Shown piece after piece: positions 12,811 through 23,004 of a DNA stretch of 64,000 nt. Every line of letters starts with the position of its first letter. Positions within the stretch are counted from its first letter, which is position 1. The notes beneath the pieces are model-generated. The model made no database searches and was not told the DNA's origin. It worked only from the letters and a program-made list of their open reading frames with translations. Position numbers and translations under genes: made by a program. The DNA is from Protea cynaroides (Eukaryota; Streptophyta; Magnoliopsida; Proteales; Proteaceae), in contig CM053275.1 of NCBI GenBank assembly GCA_028583415.1, positions 4,881,040 to 4,945,039 on the forward strand, in the 5' to 3' direction.

Positions 12811-13050
12811 ACCTCAAGAGGGTATCTCAGTTGGTAAGGAGTTTGCACCTTAGGAAGTGGAAGGTTCTGAGTTTGACTCTTTTTACTACCTAGAGGCCAT
12901 TCACACAGGGGTGTTAGTGTTCTTTCTTTCCTACTCTAGGTGCAAATGGAATGGTTCTCATTTAATCCCGGAATGATCAGGTCCATGCCGTTGTGGGGTC
13001 AATACTGACCCGTGAGACTACTTTAAAAATAAAAATAAAAATAAAAAAAA
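12811..13050 (+). mobile_element. tRNA-derived SINE
   Basis: A box-like GTATCTCAGTTGGTAAGG (about 12822-12839) and B box-like GGTTCTGAGTTTGACTC (about 12863-12879) are spaced as in a tRNA gene. A tRNA-unrelated body follows, and the element ends in an (AAAAT)n tail at 13022-13049. This is the build of a plant SINE. Clear flanking duplications were not found. Confidence 0.65.
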
Positions 13051-14853
13051 GATAAAGGAGAATTAGAAGTATTGGACTGATGCTGGTGGAAATCCTACAT
13101 GTTGGTCCAGATAGGCCCTCTTCTAACTATCAATCACGGCAGGAAGGTATTCTTAGTGTTTTGAGATGGTAGTAGTTCCAAGGGAAAATGATTCTGGCTA
13201 TGAGGCTGGAAACCTATCCAACACATACAGCCATAACTGCCATCTTGGCCAATGACAATGGCTTATGAGTAGATGATGTAGACAATATGTTTACTGGATT
13301 TGTGCTCTAATTGAACTACCTTGTGGCAGTAATTGCTGTGAATGTGTAGGAAACCTGACCTCTTTTAAGCGATTGATGTGATAAAAGAATTGTTTTGTTG
13401 AGTGGTTGATCAGTGATTCAGCTGAATAAAGAGTTGCAAGGAGTTATCAGCCAGACTACCTGTTCTCCCTGCATAATGTATGTGAATTTGTTTTTCTTCA
13501 CTTCTTTTGGTGGCTCTTTTTCCATGTTTCTTATAACTTGGTGTGAAGTGCACTCTGTATGGAAGAATAACAATATGCACTGATATCATATCAACCACCA
13601 TTCATTGTTCATACAATGGTAACTTCAGTTGTCAAAAAAAGAAACAAAAGGATGTGAATGGTTACACAGTTCTGCATTACTCTGTATTCTGGGGTGGGAA
13701 AATTCACGACTTGCATGAAAATCATTCAACAAAACAGAAGCTTTATGCAGGTTTTGCAATCTTCATATGTGCTATGATCTCTTTACTTCATTCTTTTATG
13801 TGGCATACATGGAGACAGAAACATAAAACCGACACTGCATTGTGTATTCCTCGAGAGCAGGCCCTGGGAAAGAAAATTTTCTTCTAGAACTTGAAGTTCC
13901 AGAAAAAATAAAGGACCCATTTTTCTACATGGGACGTGTAATACATGGTCATGTAGTAGGCCGTTCATCCATCAAGAAGGGACAAATTTGGTATTACAGT
14001 TGTTCATCTGTTTCCATCTCATGGCCGTGAGACAATGGCCATTAGACAGCAGAAGTACGTGTGGAGATGCAGATCAGTGTGGCTGGGGCAGATCACTGTG
14101 GCTGGGGAGATCACCCACCCTTACCCTCATATCACATACTAACACCTTCCCGGTATTCTGTTTCAGGGAGTTCAGTGTAATCAAACAGGATCTTAATGTC
14201 TATAATTTTTCATTTTTTACACAGTTCTTGTCCAATATTTTATTAAAACAAACTGGGCTTGGGATCAGGTGCTAATCACTTGTATTTGAAAGCCAAATAC
14301 CATGTGATTGTATTTGATGCCATCCATTATGAGTTTGGATTGGGATAGATAGGGATCATAAAAATAGGCTTTCGATGATTAATTTCAAACCATTGTAAAG
14401 ATCTCAACAACTATTTTTCATCACAAGATTTAAAATCATGGTCCAAAAGGAAAGGAAGAAAATAAAGGGGAAAAGAGGGACTTGGGTTTCCTGTAACCGT
14501 GTTGTCCTTGCAACCTTATCTAGGTCATTCGAAGTGCATCTACATGTGCACCAATGGAATCCAATGATCCAGATGGGGCTGCAGGGGTTGTATATCTGTA
14601 GACAATCCAAGCCTGAAAAAGCGGGGGTTGAACGTTTGTCAACAAAGGTTTTAATGCATGCCATTGGGTCTAGATTGGTCCCAAAATTCTCAAGAATTGC
14701 TTAGTAGTGCTTGAAACTACCCTTGCCAACCGTGTATTTTATGAGATCGGCTGATCCGATCCCTAAAAGGGTGTTGTCAACTAGAAGCGGAGCAATGGGT
14801 TGAATGTTATATTTATGGTTAATTAATAGATAATTAAGGAGGGGTATATACTT

Positions 14854-14935
14854 GTCGATATGTCCGAGTGGTTAAGGAGACAGACTTGAAATCTGTTGGG
14901 CTTCGCCCGCGCAGGTTCGAACCCTGCTGTCGACG
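14854..14935 (+). tRNA. tRNA-Ser (anticodon TGA)
   Basis: An 82-nt cloverleaf. The acceptor stem GTCGATA pairs with TGTCGAC (one G-T pair) and is followed by discriminator G. The D arm carries TCCGAGTGGTTAAGGAGA. The anticodon stem ACAGA/TCTGT encloses CTTGAAA with anticodon TGA, reading TCA codons. A long variable arm (TGGGCTTCGCCC) is characteristic of tRNA-Ser. The T arm is GCAGG-TTCGAAC-CCTGC. Internal A and B boxes serve as the RNA polymerase III promoter, and a T run just after the gene (14937-14942) can act as terminator. There is no intron and the CCA is not encoded, as expected in eukaryotes. Confidence 0.95.
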
Positions 14936-15365
14936 ATTTTTTAACTTGGTATAAATCTCTTATATTTTTTTTCCCACATTCCAGCTACAAACTGTTTGAC
15001 GAAATGCCTAAGAGAAAATAATTGAATATTCCTGGCTTTGTTTAGCTGTTGGACCTCTTGATTTCATGTACAATTCGAGAAAATGTAGCCTGCTCACACA
15101 CATTAAAGACAGATTTCATTTTGCGAAGATGTAAATTTTCTTTTCCTTCTTTGACTTTGCTAACCTCAGAGGTTGTTCACTGTAGGTTTATAGAGGGATT
15201 GTATCCATCTCACCATCTAAAGACACAAACTGAAATTTAACTGGTGATACGGATGTGGGATCTTCTATCCTATAAACAGATAGAGGCATCTTGTTTATTC
15301 AGGCATAACACTGATGGAGATGTTGCATTGGTTGTAGAATATTAAATCATGATTATGTGAAGACT

Positions 15366-15462
15366 TTTTTTGGGGGGCAAGTAGGCCCCAAGGAAAATTG
15401 AATTCATAATCTCTTGAGGTGTTGGTCTTTACCAACTGAGCTATCCCTTTGACTATCGAGAA
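15366..15462 (-). mobile_element. tRNA-derived SINE fragment
   Basis: Read on the minus strand it contains GGATAGCTCAGTTGGTAAAG (A box-like) and then GATTATGAATTCAA (weak B box-like). A short body CTTGGGGCCTACTTGCC follows, then C and A runs. It appears to be the head of a SINE of a different family from the one at 12811. Confidence 0.5.
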
Positions 15463-15850
15463 CAATGTATGGAATCAATTGATCTTTTAAGGGTATTTTT
15501 TTATTGACACCGATTTGCTGTTAACAATTGTTGGCACCAATGATGGGTGTCCTTCGATTCGCATAAAAACCCAAAACCTTTCCTGTTTCGTAAACCAAAA
15601 CACTCGAGGTTTCCGCGATGATCTAATAATATCCCATGAAAAGAAGTAACACCAACTAATAAAGATGATCACTGCCTGGGTAGAGAGGGCGATCTTTACT
15701 TAGTGTTGTTTTTTCAGCTGCTCAGCCGTTAACTTGGGTTGGTTCATGATTGTCATTTTGTCACCCTGCTGGCTGTATATGTCGATTGCTATCACATCAG
15801 TCTCAACTTCTCAACCACACTTTCTGGTTGAAATCATCAATTGGTTCAGA

Positions 15851-16125
15851 TTCTTGATGTTTGAATTGATCTCCTAAACACAGTTAGTCTACTTAAGCTT
15901 ATGTTTGTTTTCATGTAAAATGACAGGAACAGAATATTTTCTTATAAAATAGAATTTTATTTCATCATTCCTTGTAAACTGTTGAAATATCAATTTTCTT
16001 GATGTTTGAATTGATCTCCTACAACACAGTTAGTCTACTTAAGCTTACGTTTGTTTTCATGTAAAATGACAGGAATAGAATATTTTCTTATAAAATAGAA
16101 TTTTATTTCATCATTCCTTGTAATG
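15851..16125. repeat. Tandem repeat, two copies of a ~145-bp unit
   Basis: The unit TTCTTGATGTTTGAATTGAT..ATTTCATCATTCCTTGTAA starts at 15851 and again at 15996 with only a few substitutions and small indels, which indicates a recent local duplication. It has no coding potential. Confidence 0.85.
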
Positions 16126-16269
16126 TAAACTACAGAAAAAAAAAAGCATTAGAAAAGTAAGAAAAAATTTGTATAAAGGATAATTTAAATTTCGAATGAA
16201 AAGAATCAAAGGTAAACCTGAAATGATTCTAATCTCTAGAAGGGAGACATAGTTAAAAAAGACATGCAT

Positions 16270-16366
16270 AGTTTAGGTTTTGTTTTTAATTTTGACCTCA
16301 AATAGAACTTATTGGAAATCAAGGATCCCAATCTCATTTAATTGAAATAAAACTTTATTGTTGTTG
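16270..16366 (+). repeat. SINE-like 3' end with TTG tail
   Basis: A diverged relative of 12416-12517, running from GTTTAGGTTTTG to TTTAATTGAAATAAAACTTT and ending TTGTTGTTG. It supports a dispersed SINE family in this region. Confidence 0.4.
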
Positions 16367-16449
16367 TGAAAATTTTCATGTAAAATACTGTTTACAAGAA
16401 AAATAATTAACAACGAAACAATGCCTAACCAAATCTGTTGCCCATAAAA

Positions 16450-16596
16450 ATCCTCTCATGCTTCTCATGTCGACATGAGGAAATCCATTGACTGTCATCC
16501 ATTGTGCGTGTGTACTAATACATTGGTATGTGTGCATAGTAATTACAGCCACTAGATTTTCTCATGCCAGCATGAGGGAAATGAGAGGATTAAAAT
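16450..16596. mobile_element. 147-bp MITE with 9-bp target duplication and ATGAGG hairpins
   Basis: It is flanked by CCCATAAAA at 16441-16449 and 16597-16605. The ends are inverted: ATCCTCTCATG on the left, GAGAGGAT near the right end. Inside, CTCATGTCGACATGAGG and CTCATGCCAGCATGAGG form local palindromes. The 9-bp duplication suggests Mutator-type mobilisation, though the inverted repeats are short. Related copies lie near 16790-16830, 18190-18260 and 22118-22275. Confidence 0.65.
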
Positions 16597-17384
16597 CCCA
16601 TAAAATTACATCATACAGGTGATATGTGGCTTGCATGACCCCATTAAACTCGTCTATCATTCGATATGGGTTCCTGGCATGCCACTCTTTTTGTGCTCTA
16701 AATCCTCTCGTTTTCTTACAAAAAAGGGGGAAAAAAAAATCCTCTCCTCTCGTGATAACCACCCCACATCCTTAGTCCAGATTTTAATCCCCTCGTGTCC
16801 TCATGTTGGCATGAAGAAAATCTTGTGGCTCTAGTTTACTATATGGTTACCATCGGTAGAAGAAAGACATGGGACGTGGGGACGTGTTCACACTTTTAGA
16901 CAGCACAAATTATTTTTTTATTTTTGGAACAACTTCCACTCTCTGATTTTATTATTATGATTTACTTTAAAATTGAATATGTTTTCATTCCTTGAAATTA
17001 ACAACCCAAGAAGATCTACATGCAGAGCTCCTTCCTCGGTTAATTTTCCCGATCTAATTGCAATTTGCATACATCTTTTTTCAAGTTACTTGGACACTGG
17101 TTTGAGTTAAAAGGTGACAAAGTTGAATTCAAAATTTCATTAGATTCATTCTGAAAGTAGTAGATTAGCTAGTAGTAGTCATTGATGATGATGGTGTTAG
17201 CTTGTTTATTTCTTTTCATCAACCAAGATCATTAGACACATTCCATGGAGCTTCTTGCTGTCTGTGAGATATAATACTTTTTACTGGTCCAAGTTCGATA
17301 AGAGTTTCTCTGCATCTAAACAAAATGACTTTCGGGAAAAGGAAGTAAGGGTATGCTACGTTTCGATGAACTGTACATGAATAG

Positions 17385-17517
17385 TTTAAGTTTGTATTAG
17401 TTTGACCTCGAATAAAGTTGATTCGTATCTAGTTTGATCTCGAACAAAACTGATTTGACGGCAATAATCCATGCAATCAATTACATTTAGTTGGGATAAG
17501 GTTTGTTGTTTGTTGTG
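17385..17517 (+). repeat. SINE-like 3' end with TTG tail
   Basis: The third copy of the TTTAGTTGGGATAAGG..TTGTTGTTTGTTG type. An inner segment with TTTGACCTCGAA / TTTGATCTCGAA looks duplicated. Confidence 0.4.
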
Positions 17518-18442
17518 AAAATTTTCATAGAAAATATCATTTACATGGAAAATTTTCATAGAAAATATCCAGGAACAAACAAATCCTTTGCCTACAAAGT
17601 TATAATTGCAACAGAGTTGGGCCAGACTTTTTAAAACCCAGCCCAACCCTGAGTCCCCTTAGCTATGTGCAGGCCCAGGATCGACCCAACACTAACTCTG
17701 GCCTGAAAAATCTAACTCTAACCCAACCTCAGGGCCGGGCTCAGCCTAAGGTCTCAACACTAACCCGGTCCAACCTGACCCGAAATTCTCAGTCTTAACC
17801 CACTCTCAAGTCAGGTTATCTCATCCTAAACCGTGTTTAGACTCAGGATGAATGAAGGCCGACTCAGGTCAAGAACCAAACTTACACCCTACATAAAACT
17901 ACATCATACATGTCAAATGGACTTACATATGAGGACCATTAAACTGGTCCTGCCATTGATATGGGTTACAAGCACTCCACTCTTTGTGACATTGAGAGAT
18001 TTAGCCTCTCATAGTTTCATTTTGTTGTTTGAAATCTAAGAAAGAAGGCCAAAGAATCATATTAAAAAAATCAAAACCGTGGAAAGTCAGGAAAGATGGG
18101 AAGAGTTGTGGCGTCTCTTAAATTTAAGTGGCCAACAATATCAACACGTTCCCACCTCTACTGGAAAATAATCCAGTCATGTCATCATGTTGGATATTCC
18201 TCATGTTATGTTGGATATTCCTCATGTCAATATGAGGAGAGGACATGAGAGGATTATGGCCCACCTTTACCACCTACCACTTTTGGAATCAACCCTAATA
18301 ACCATGCATCAAACATCAAAGTTGAATATGAATTTTCTCCTTGAAATTAACAACCCAAGAAGAAATGGATGCAGAGCTCCTTCCTCGGCTCTTTTTCTCT
18401 ATCCAATTCCAATTTCCATAGAATTTTTTTCAACTGACTTAG

Positions 18443-18583
18443 ACCACAGTTTTAGTAATTGGTATCGGATCCGTTTATGTCGATTAGTTTTGGTTTTGAT
18501 CATGATCAATCATGCATGTCATTGGAATCAGGTCCTGATTCGGATCAGTTTCGTCAATGATCCGTACTTAGAACTAAAACCTT
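18443..18583. repeat. Small inverted-repeat element (MITE-like)
   Basis: The ends GTTTTAGTAATTGGTATCGG and, inverted, GTTTTAGTTCTAAGTACGG face each other around an AT-rich interior containing GATCATGATC. Similar GATCCGATT-rich fragments lie near 47940-48080. The edges are approximate. Confidence 0.4.
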
Positions 18584-18950
18584 GATTTTTGGACCCATAA
18601 AAAAAATTTTCCCTTTGATTTTCCATTTTTGATATTTTATTGACTAGACAGTCAAAGTCTCCATTGCATGAAAACGGGAAAAGATTTGCGAATCTGTAAG
18701 TGATGAACACCAGCCATGAACAGGAAGAACTTAGATTGGGAAGACAATCAAAAAACATCTAATTCGACAAGTTCCATACGACAACACATCTCATCTCAAA
18801 CACTCAATTAAGTCTTTATAAGATTGATCAAAATCAAAATTCAAAATCATAATCAGAACAGAAGAAAACAGAACAAAGATAGTGTAGGGATTTATTTCAT
18901 TAGATTCTAGTACTTAATACTTACTGATGATGTTGGTGTTTACTTGTTGA

Positions 18951-19707
18951 TTACTTTTCAGCAGGAGTCATGCCCTGAATGACCTTCTGAGAAGCAGGCC
19001 TAGAGGAGATGCATTCCCACCAAGCATTGACATGAGGACGAGAGCTGATGAGAGAAGCCCAAGGAGACCTCATCAAGTAGAGAGTGAAAGAAAGATGATG
19101 CAGATCAGCTAAACTGTAAAAGTCCCCAGCCAAATACTTGCTCTGCGACAGCCTCGATTCGTACACATCCAGCACTTTCTCAAACTTGACAAGCCCATCC
19201 TCGATCACTTTCTGGTTAGGGATCTTGCCACGTCTTGGAGCGAAGAAATGCTCATACAAGATAGGTGTGATAGCAGGTGAGTATTGCTGAGATTCAACCT
19301 CCAACCACAACCCTACCATCGCCTCTTCCTTCAAGTTTCCCCCTTTCAATCTCAGCAAATCTTCACCCTGTTCCTTGTACTTCTTCGATAAGTACGCCGT
19401 GATTGCTCGAGATTCAAATAGTGTTAGATCTCCATCTTCCAGAACCGGAATCACACCGAATGGCTGCAACAATCAAATCAAAATGATAAATTTAAAGAAT
19501 TGAAGAAACAAAGTTGATGATGATGATGATGATAAAGTGATGGTATGAAAAGCAGAGTACATTTTTAGCGAGGAAAGAAGGCTGCTTGTGCTCGCCGGCG
19601 GCGAGGGTAACGGGGACAAGCTGAACCTCTATGTTCTTCTCGTAGGTACATGCTAGCACGCGTGCGGTGCAGGTGGACATGGGAATACCATAGAGCTTTA
19701 GCGCCAT
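18951..19707 (-). CDS. Glutathione S-transferase, phi class
   Basis: Two exons, 19707-19561 (ATG at 19707) and 19463-18951 (TAA), joined in phase across a GT..AG intron of 97 bp, give 219 residues, the normal GSTF size. The N-terminal thioredoxin-like domain has MALKLYGIPMST with Ser11 as the expected catalytic serine, the cis-Pro region GVIPVL (Pro55) and the glutathione-binding ESRAI (Glu66-Ser67). The C-terminal helical domain includes AGDFYSLADLHHL. Phi GSTs conjugate glutathione to electrophiles and flavonoids in the cytosol (family knowledge). Two oddities: the usual Gln/Lys before Val-Pro in the G-site is Val, and phi genes normally have two introns while here the later coding region is one exon. 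A candidate TATA box (TATTTAAA) lies at 19813-19820. The gene sits just outside the large tandem duplication and has no second copy here. Confidence 0.92.
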
Positions 19708-22117
19708 GGATGATGTATGGATTGGATCTGGTAGAAGCTTATAAATAACTGGAGAGAAGCAGATAGAGAGAAGAAAGAAAAAGATGGTTCTTTTAACTAG
19801 AGGTTCTCCACCTTTAAATAGTGTGAGATTCATGGGATGTATTCATATGACTTGGCAAAGCTAAGCTATATGCCTTAATTTCTTCATATCTGTAGAAACT
19901 TATACATGGAGAAAGTTCCTGTTCACATTGGGGTCAAGAAATAGTAGCTTTGAAAACCAATCCAAAAAAAAAAAAAGAGTAAAAATAGCTGATTGGATAA
20001 TATTTTAATATCTCGATATCTTTGTCAGGAATTAACAAGGCAATATAAGAACAATAACGAAAAGGAAAAGAAAAGAAAAATACAATAAATCGGCTTTACG
20101 TGGTACACCCACACTGTGTATGGGCTACGTTTACGACTGAGATTAGTCTCTGTTAAGTACAAGTAGTACCATTCAATGGACGGATGACAAGTGGACATCC
20201 CCCTCCCAAATTATCAAGGTAGAAATGTTTATTCACTATAAAACCACTCAAGAAGGCACATTCGTCGTTATTAACGAAAGTCAGAGATAGAACCGACCAT
20301 CATAACACTTCCTACCTTGCTTTTATTATTCCTTTGGTCGGCCTTCATGAAAGGCCCAACCCAACTATTTATTTGTGGCCTAGTGTCTTGACTTAAGCAT
20401 CGGAGTAGTCCAGAGCTATAAACCTGACGTTGTTTGACTTGTTTTGTCGTCTGCAAATTAACCCCACCACAAAAGATCTAGATGCAGATACTAACGGCAA
20501 CCGTCTCTGATTGTGAATGTTTTGGATTTGGTTCTTCACGAGGCCTTGTTGGTATGGCTACCATAAGAAACCAATGCAAAGTCACTTTCAATAAAGCTTG
20601 AAGATTGATCTTTGACTCTGTCCCTAGAACCTGAAACTAGCTTTGAAAGAACGGTGGGTAGGAAAAGAGTTGCAAGAGAATTTCACTATTTCAGTGAAAA
20701 AGTTACAATACTCAATGCTCAATGCTCTCCTTACAGGATTACAACCTTAAATAGAGAGAAACCCTAAACCCTAGAATTATGGCAAAACGAACAGTTTTTT
20801 TCCTTGCTTAAGATAAAATCAAGCCTCACACATAACATTCTCATACTAAGAAAGTTTTTATTCATCTAAGGTGAAGAGAAAGTAATTCATATGATCATAT
20901 AATATTGTATTTTTTTCAAATATATTCGGAATTATCCATACAATTATTCATATTTCCCCATCCAACCACTGAACCTGTATGTCTTCCAAATTTCCCATTC
21001 AACCACAAAACCTATGGATTAAGATGCTCAATTTTCATAGTAACAGCATTTTAATAATCAATACCGACCAACACCAATCCAATCCTACCTTCTACTTATT
21101 TTTTTTTTGACACTAACACATGTCGTTCAATTATTGGCTATACCCATACCCATTGATCCGAAGGATTACTTTAACCTTGAGATCTTGAGGGGGGAAACGA
21201 AAACCATCCCCTATATGTATCTACCAAGTTAGCCAAGAAATATTATTTTCAACCCTTGAGATCATGTGCACAAGGTTCCACGGCTATGGTTTTCATGGGC
21301 ATTGGTTTTTTTTTTTGTTTTTTTAATCCATAAAGGTTGTGGGGTCTTACATGGTCCAAGGTTTATCCGGAGGAAAAAAAATATCATAATCCATCTATCT
21401 TATTCCTCTTTGGGCAGTATTTAAGTAAAAGAGTTGGTATGTCACATCAGAGAACGAGGGGAGAACAAGTCCATATTCCCATTGGACATTGGTTGATTTT
21501 GAATTTTATACACAAGATGGAATAAGTACCACCCACGTTCTATACACTTAATGGCCTCATGGGTCAGTCAAATGGCAGTTAACGTGCTCTGTGACGTGAG
21601 TGTTAGATGACTTTTCCGCGGTGTGGTTATCAAAATATCAATTCCATGACTTTAAGAAAGAAGAAACAAAAGAAATAAATCAATAAGACAAAAGTTTTTT
21701 TTTTTTCCTATTCATTTCTTGAGTAATAAACACAGTCTACATTTTCATTGGAATTTATACAAATCTAAAGTTTTCTTTGTCTGACTGGCTTTCGCTGCTC
21801 TTCTAAAGCTTCTGTCTTTCCAGCCGACGGATAGACTGTTGAAGACTGAGGATGAATTCCTACCTATGTATAGATATACGCATTCATTGATTCTAGACTG
21901 TTAGATCAATGACTCGAAAAGATCCAAACCCATTTTTTTTTATTGCGTTACACAGCCCTATAGAAGAAACGGGCACCAGATCATTTAATGGGACAGGGAA
22001 GAGAAAAAGATTATTTAATAGAGATGGGAAAAAAAGAGAGGGAAGGGGGGACGGCTGTTCAAAGAAATGGGCAACAGCTGATCATTTACTTTGGTTATGC
22101 TAGCATAACACTCTTTT

Positions 22118-22275
22118 TTTTGGAGGATAAAAATCTTCTCATGCCCCTCATGCTCGTATGAGAAAATTCAGTGGTTATAGTTTGTTGAACACATACCAAT
22201 GTATTGGTATACACGTACATAGAATGACAGGCACTAGATTTTCTCATACTAGCATAAGAAGCAGGAAAGGATTTG
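22118..22275. repeat. MITE related to 16450-16596
   Basis: It has ATCTTCTCATGCCCCTCATG on the left and CTCATACTAGCATAAGAAGC with AGGATTTGAG on the right. In between it shares CCAATGTATTGGTAT and GGCACTAGATTTTCTCAT with the 16-kb copy. No clean target duplication is visible. Confidence 0.5.
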
Positions 22276-22919
22276 AGTTTTTGGATTCAAATCCTCTCTA
22301 TTTGTATTTTTTTTTTCTTTAGTATGATGACTGAGGTGTAGTTTGGTTTTCAAATCTATTATCAATCATGGGCCAGTAACTAGAATTGGAGTCGTGACAT
22401 ACATGTTAGGCTCCAACTCCAGAGGCCAATTTTTAGAATAATCTTAGAATCGAGAACTGGGCTTTATTCCAATTCAAATGTCAATTCACCAATTCCAAGG
22501 CATACAAGAGAACGATTTTAGAGAGGCTTTATTAATTATGCATTGCACATAATAATAAGAACACACGAACAAATGTGAACAAAAAGGCAATTTTTCATCA
22601 ACAAAAAAGTGATTCTGAGGATGTGTTGAATAGGGGGGGTTTCTTGATAATCCCATTGTACAAATACCAGGAACAAATGTGAAATCAAACAGCACAAAAT
22701 TCTTAAATCAGGCTGAAATCTTAGGTAATCACAAGAATCACAGTATTTCTTTAGGGTGGTTAATTTGGGTAAACAACGTCCAGATATACATGGTAAACAA
22801 GCATTATAAATGTAAACAAAAATGTGCTTACTGCATAGTGCACTCTCTCTCTCTCTCTCTCTTTAGGCATATATTCACGGCACTATTTACAGAAACCGTT
22901 TCTACTAAGCTATTTACAA

Positions 22920-22925
22920 TTTATT
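22920..22925 (-). promoter_or_regulatory. Polyadenylation signal of ATG18a-A
   Basis: AATAAA on the minus strand lies about 80 bp after the stop codon at 23005. The same signal is at the equivalent place in the second copy. Confidence 0.5.
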
Positions 22926-23004
22926 CAGTCCCAAAAAAAGTAAGATAACATCATGAAACTAGTGAAACCAGAATTAGAAATTAAAACATGTCTTCAGCTC
23001 TACT

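Larger units (their letters stand above)
12253..14853. other. Intergenic region between DEG14 and tRNA-Ser
   Basis: This stretch holds the DEG14 3' flank, a TTG-tailed SINE-like fragment, a (TTA)n run at about 12764-12793 and a tRNA-derived SINE at 12811-13050. From 13050 to 14850 I see no convincing gene; the open frames there are short, overlap on both strands and match no family I know. Confidence 0.6.
14936..18950. other. Intergenic region rich in small repeats
   Basis: This stretch holds a SINE fragment, a 145-bp tandem repeat, two TTG-tailed SINE ends and a family of short MITEs with ATGAGG palindromes. It also holds a CCCAACCC-rich stretch (about 17610-17850) like the proline/GC-rich interior of some hAT elements, and an inverted-repeat element at 18443-18583. 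No protein-coding gene is supported. Confidence 0.6.
19708..23004. other. GST promoter side and ATG18a-A 3' flank
   Basis: There is no gene here. Up to about 19910 lies the unique GST upstream region. From about 19915 the sequence is the left part of duplication unit A and aligns with 32325-35065. It contains a MITE at 22118-22275 and a (CT)n tract at 22845-22862. Confidence 0.6.

Noticed and set aside
13543..13887. 114-residue open frame on the plus strand
   Set aside because: Low-quality composition with an overlapping antisense frame, no family match and no gene structure around it.
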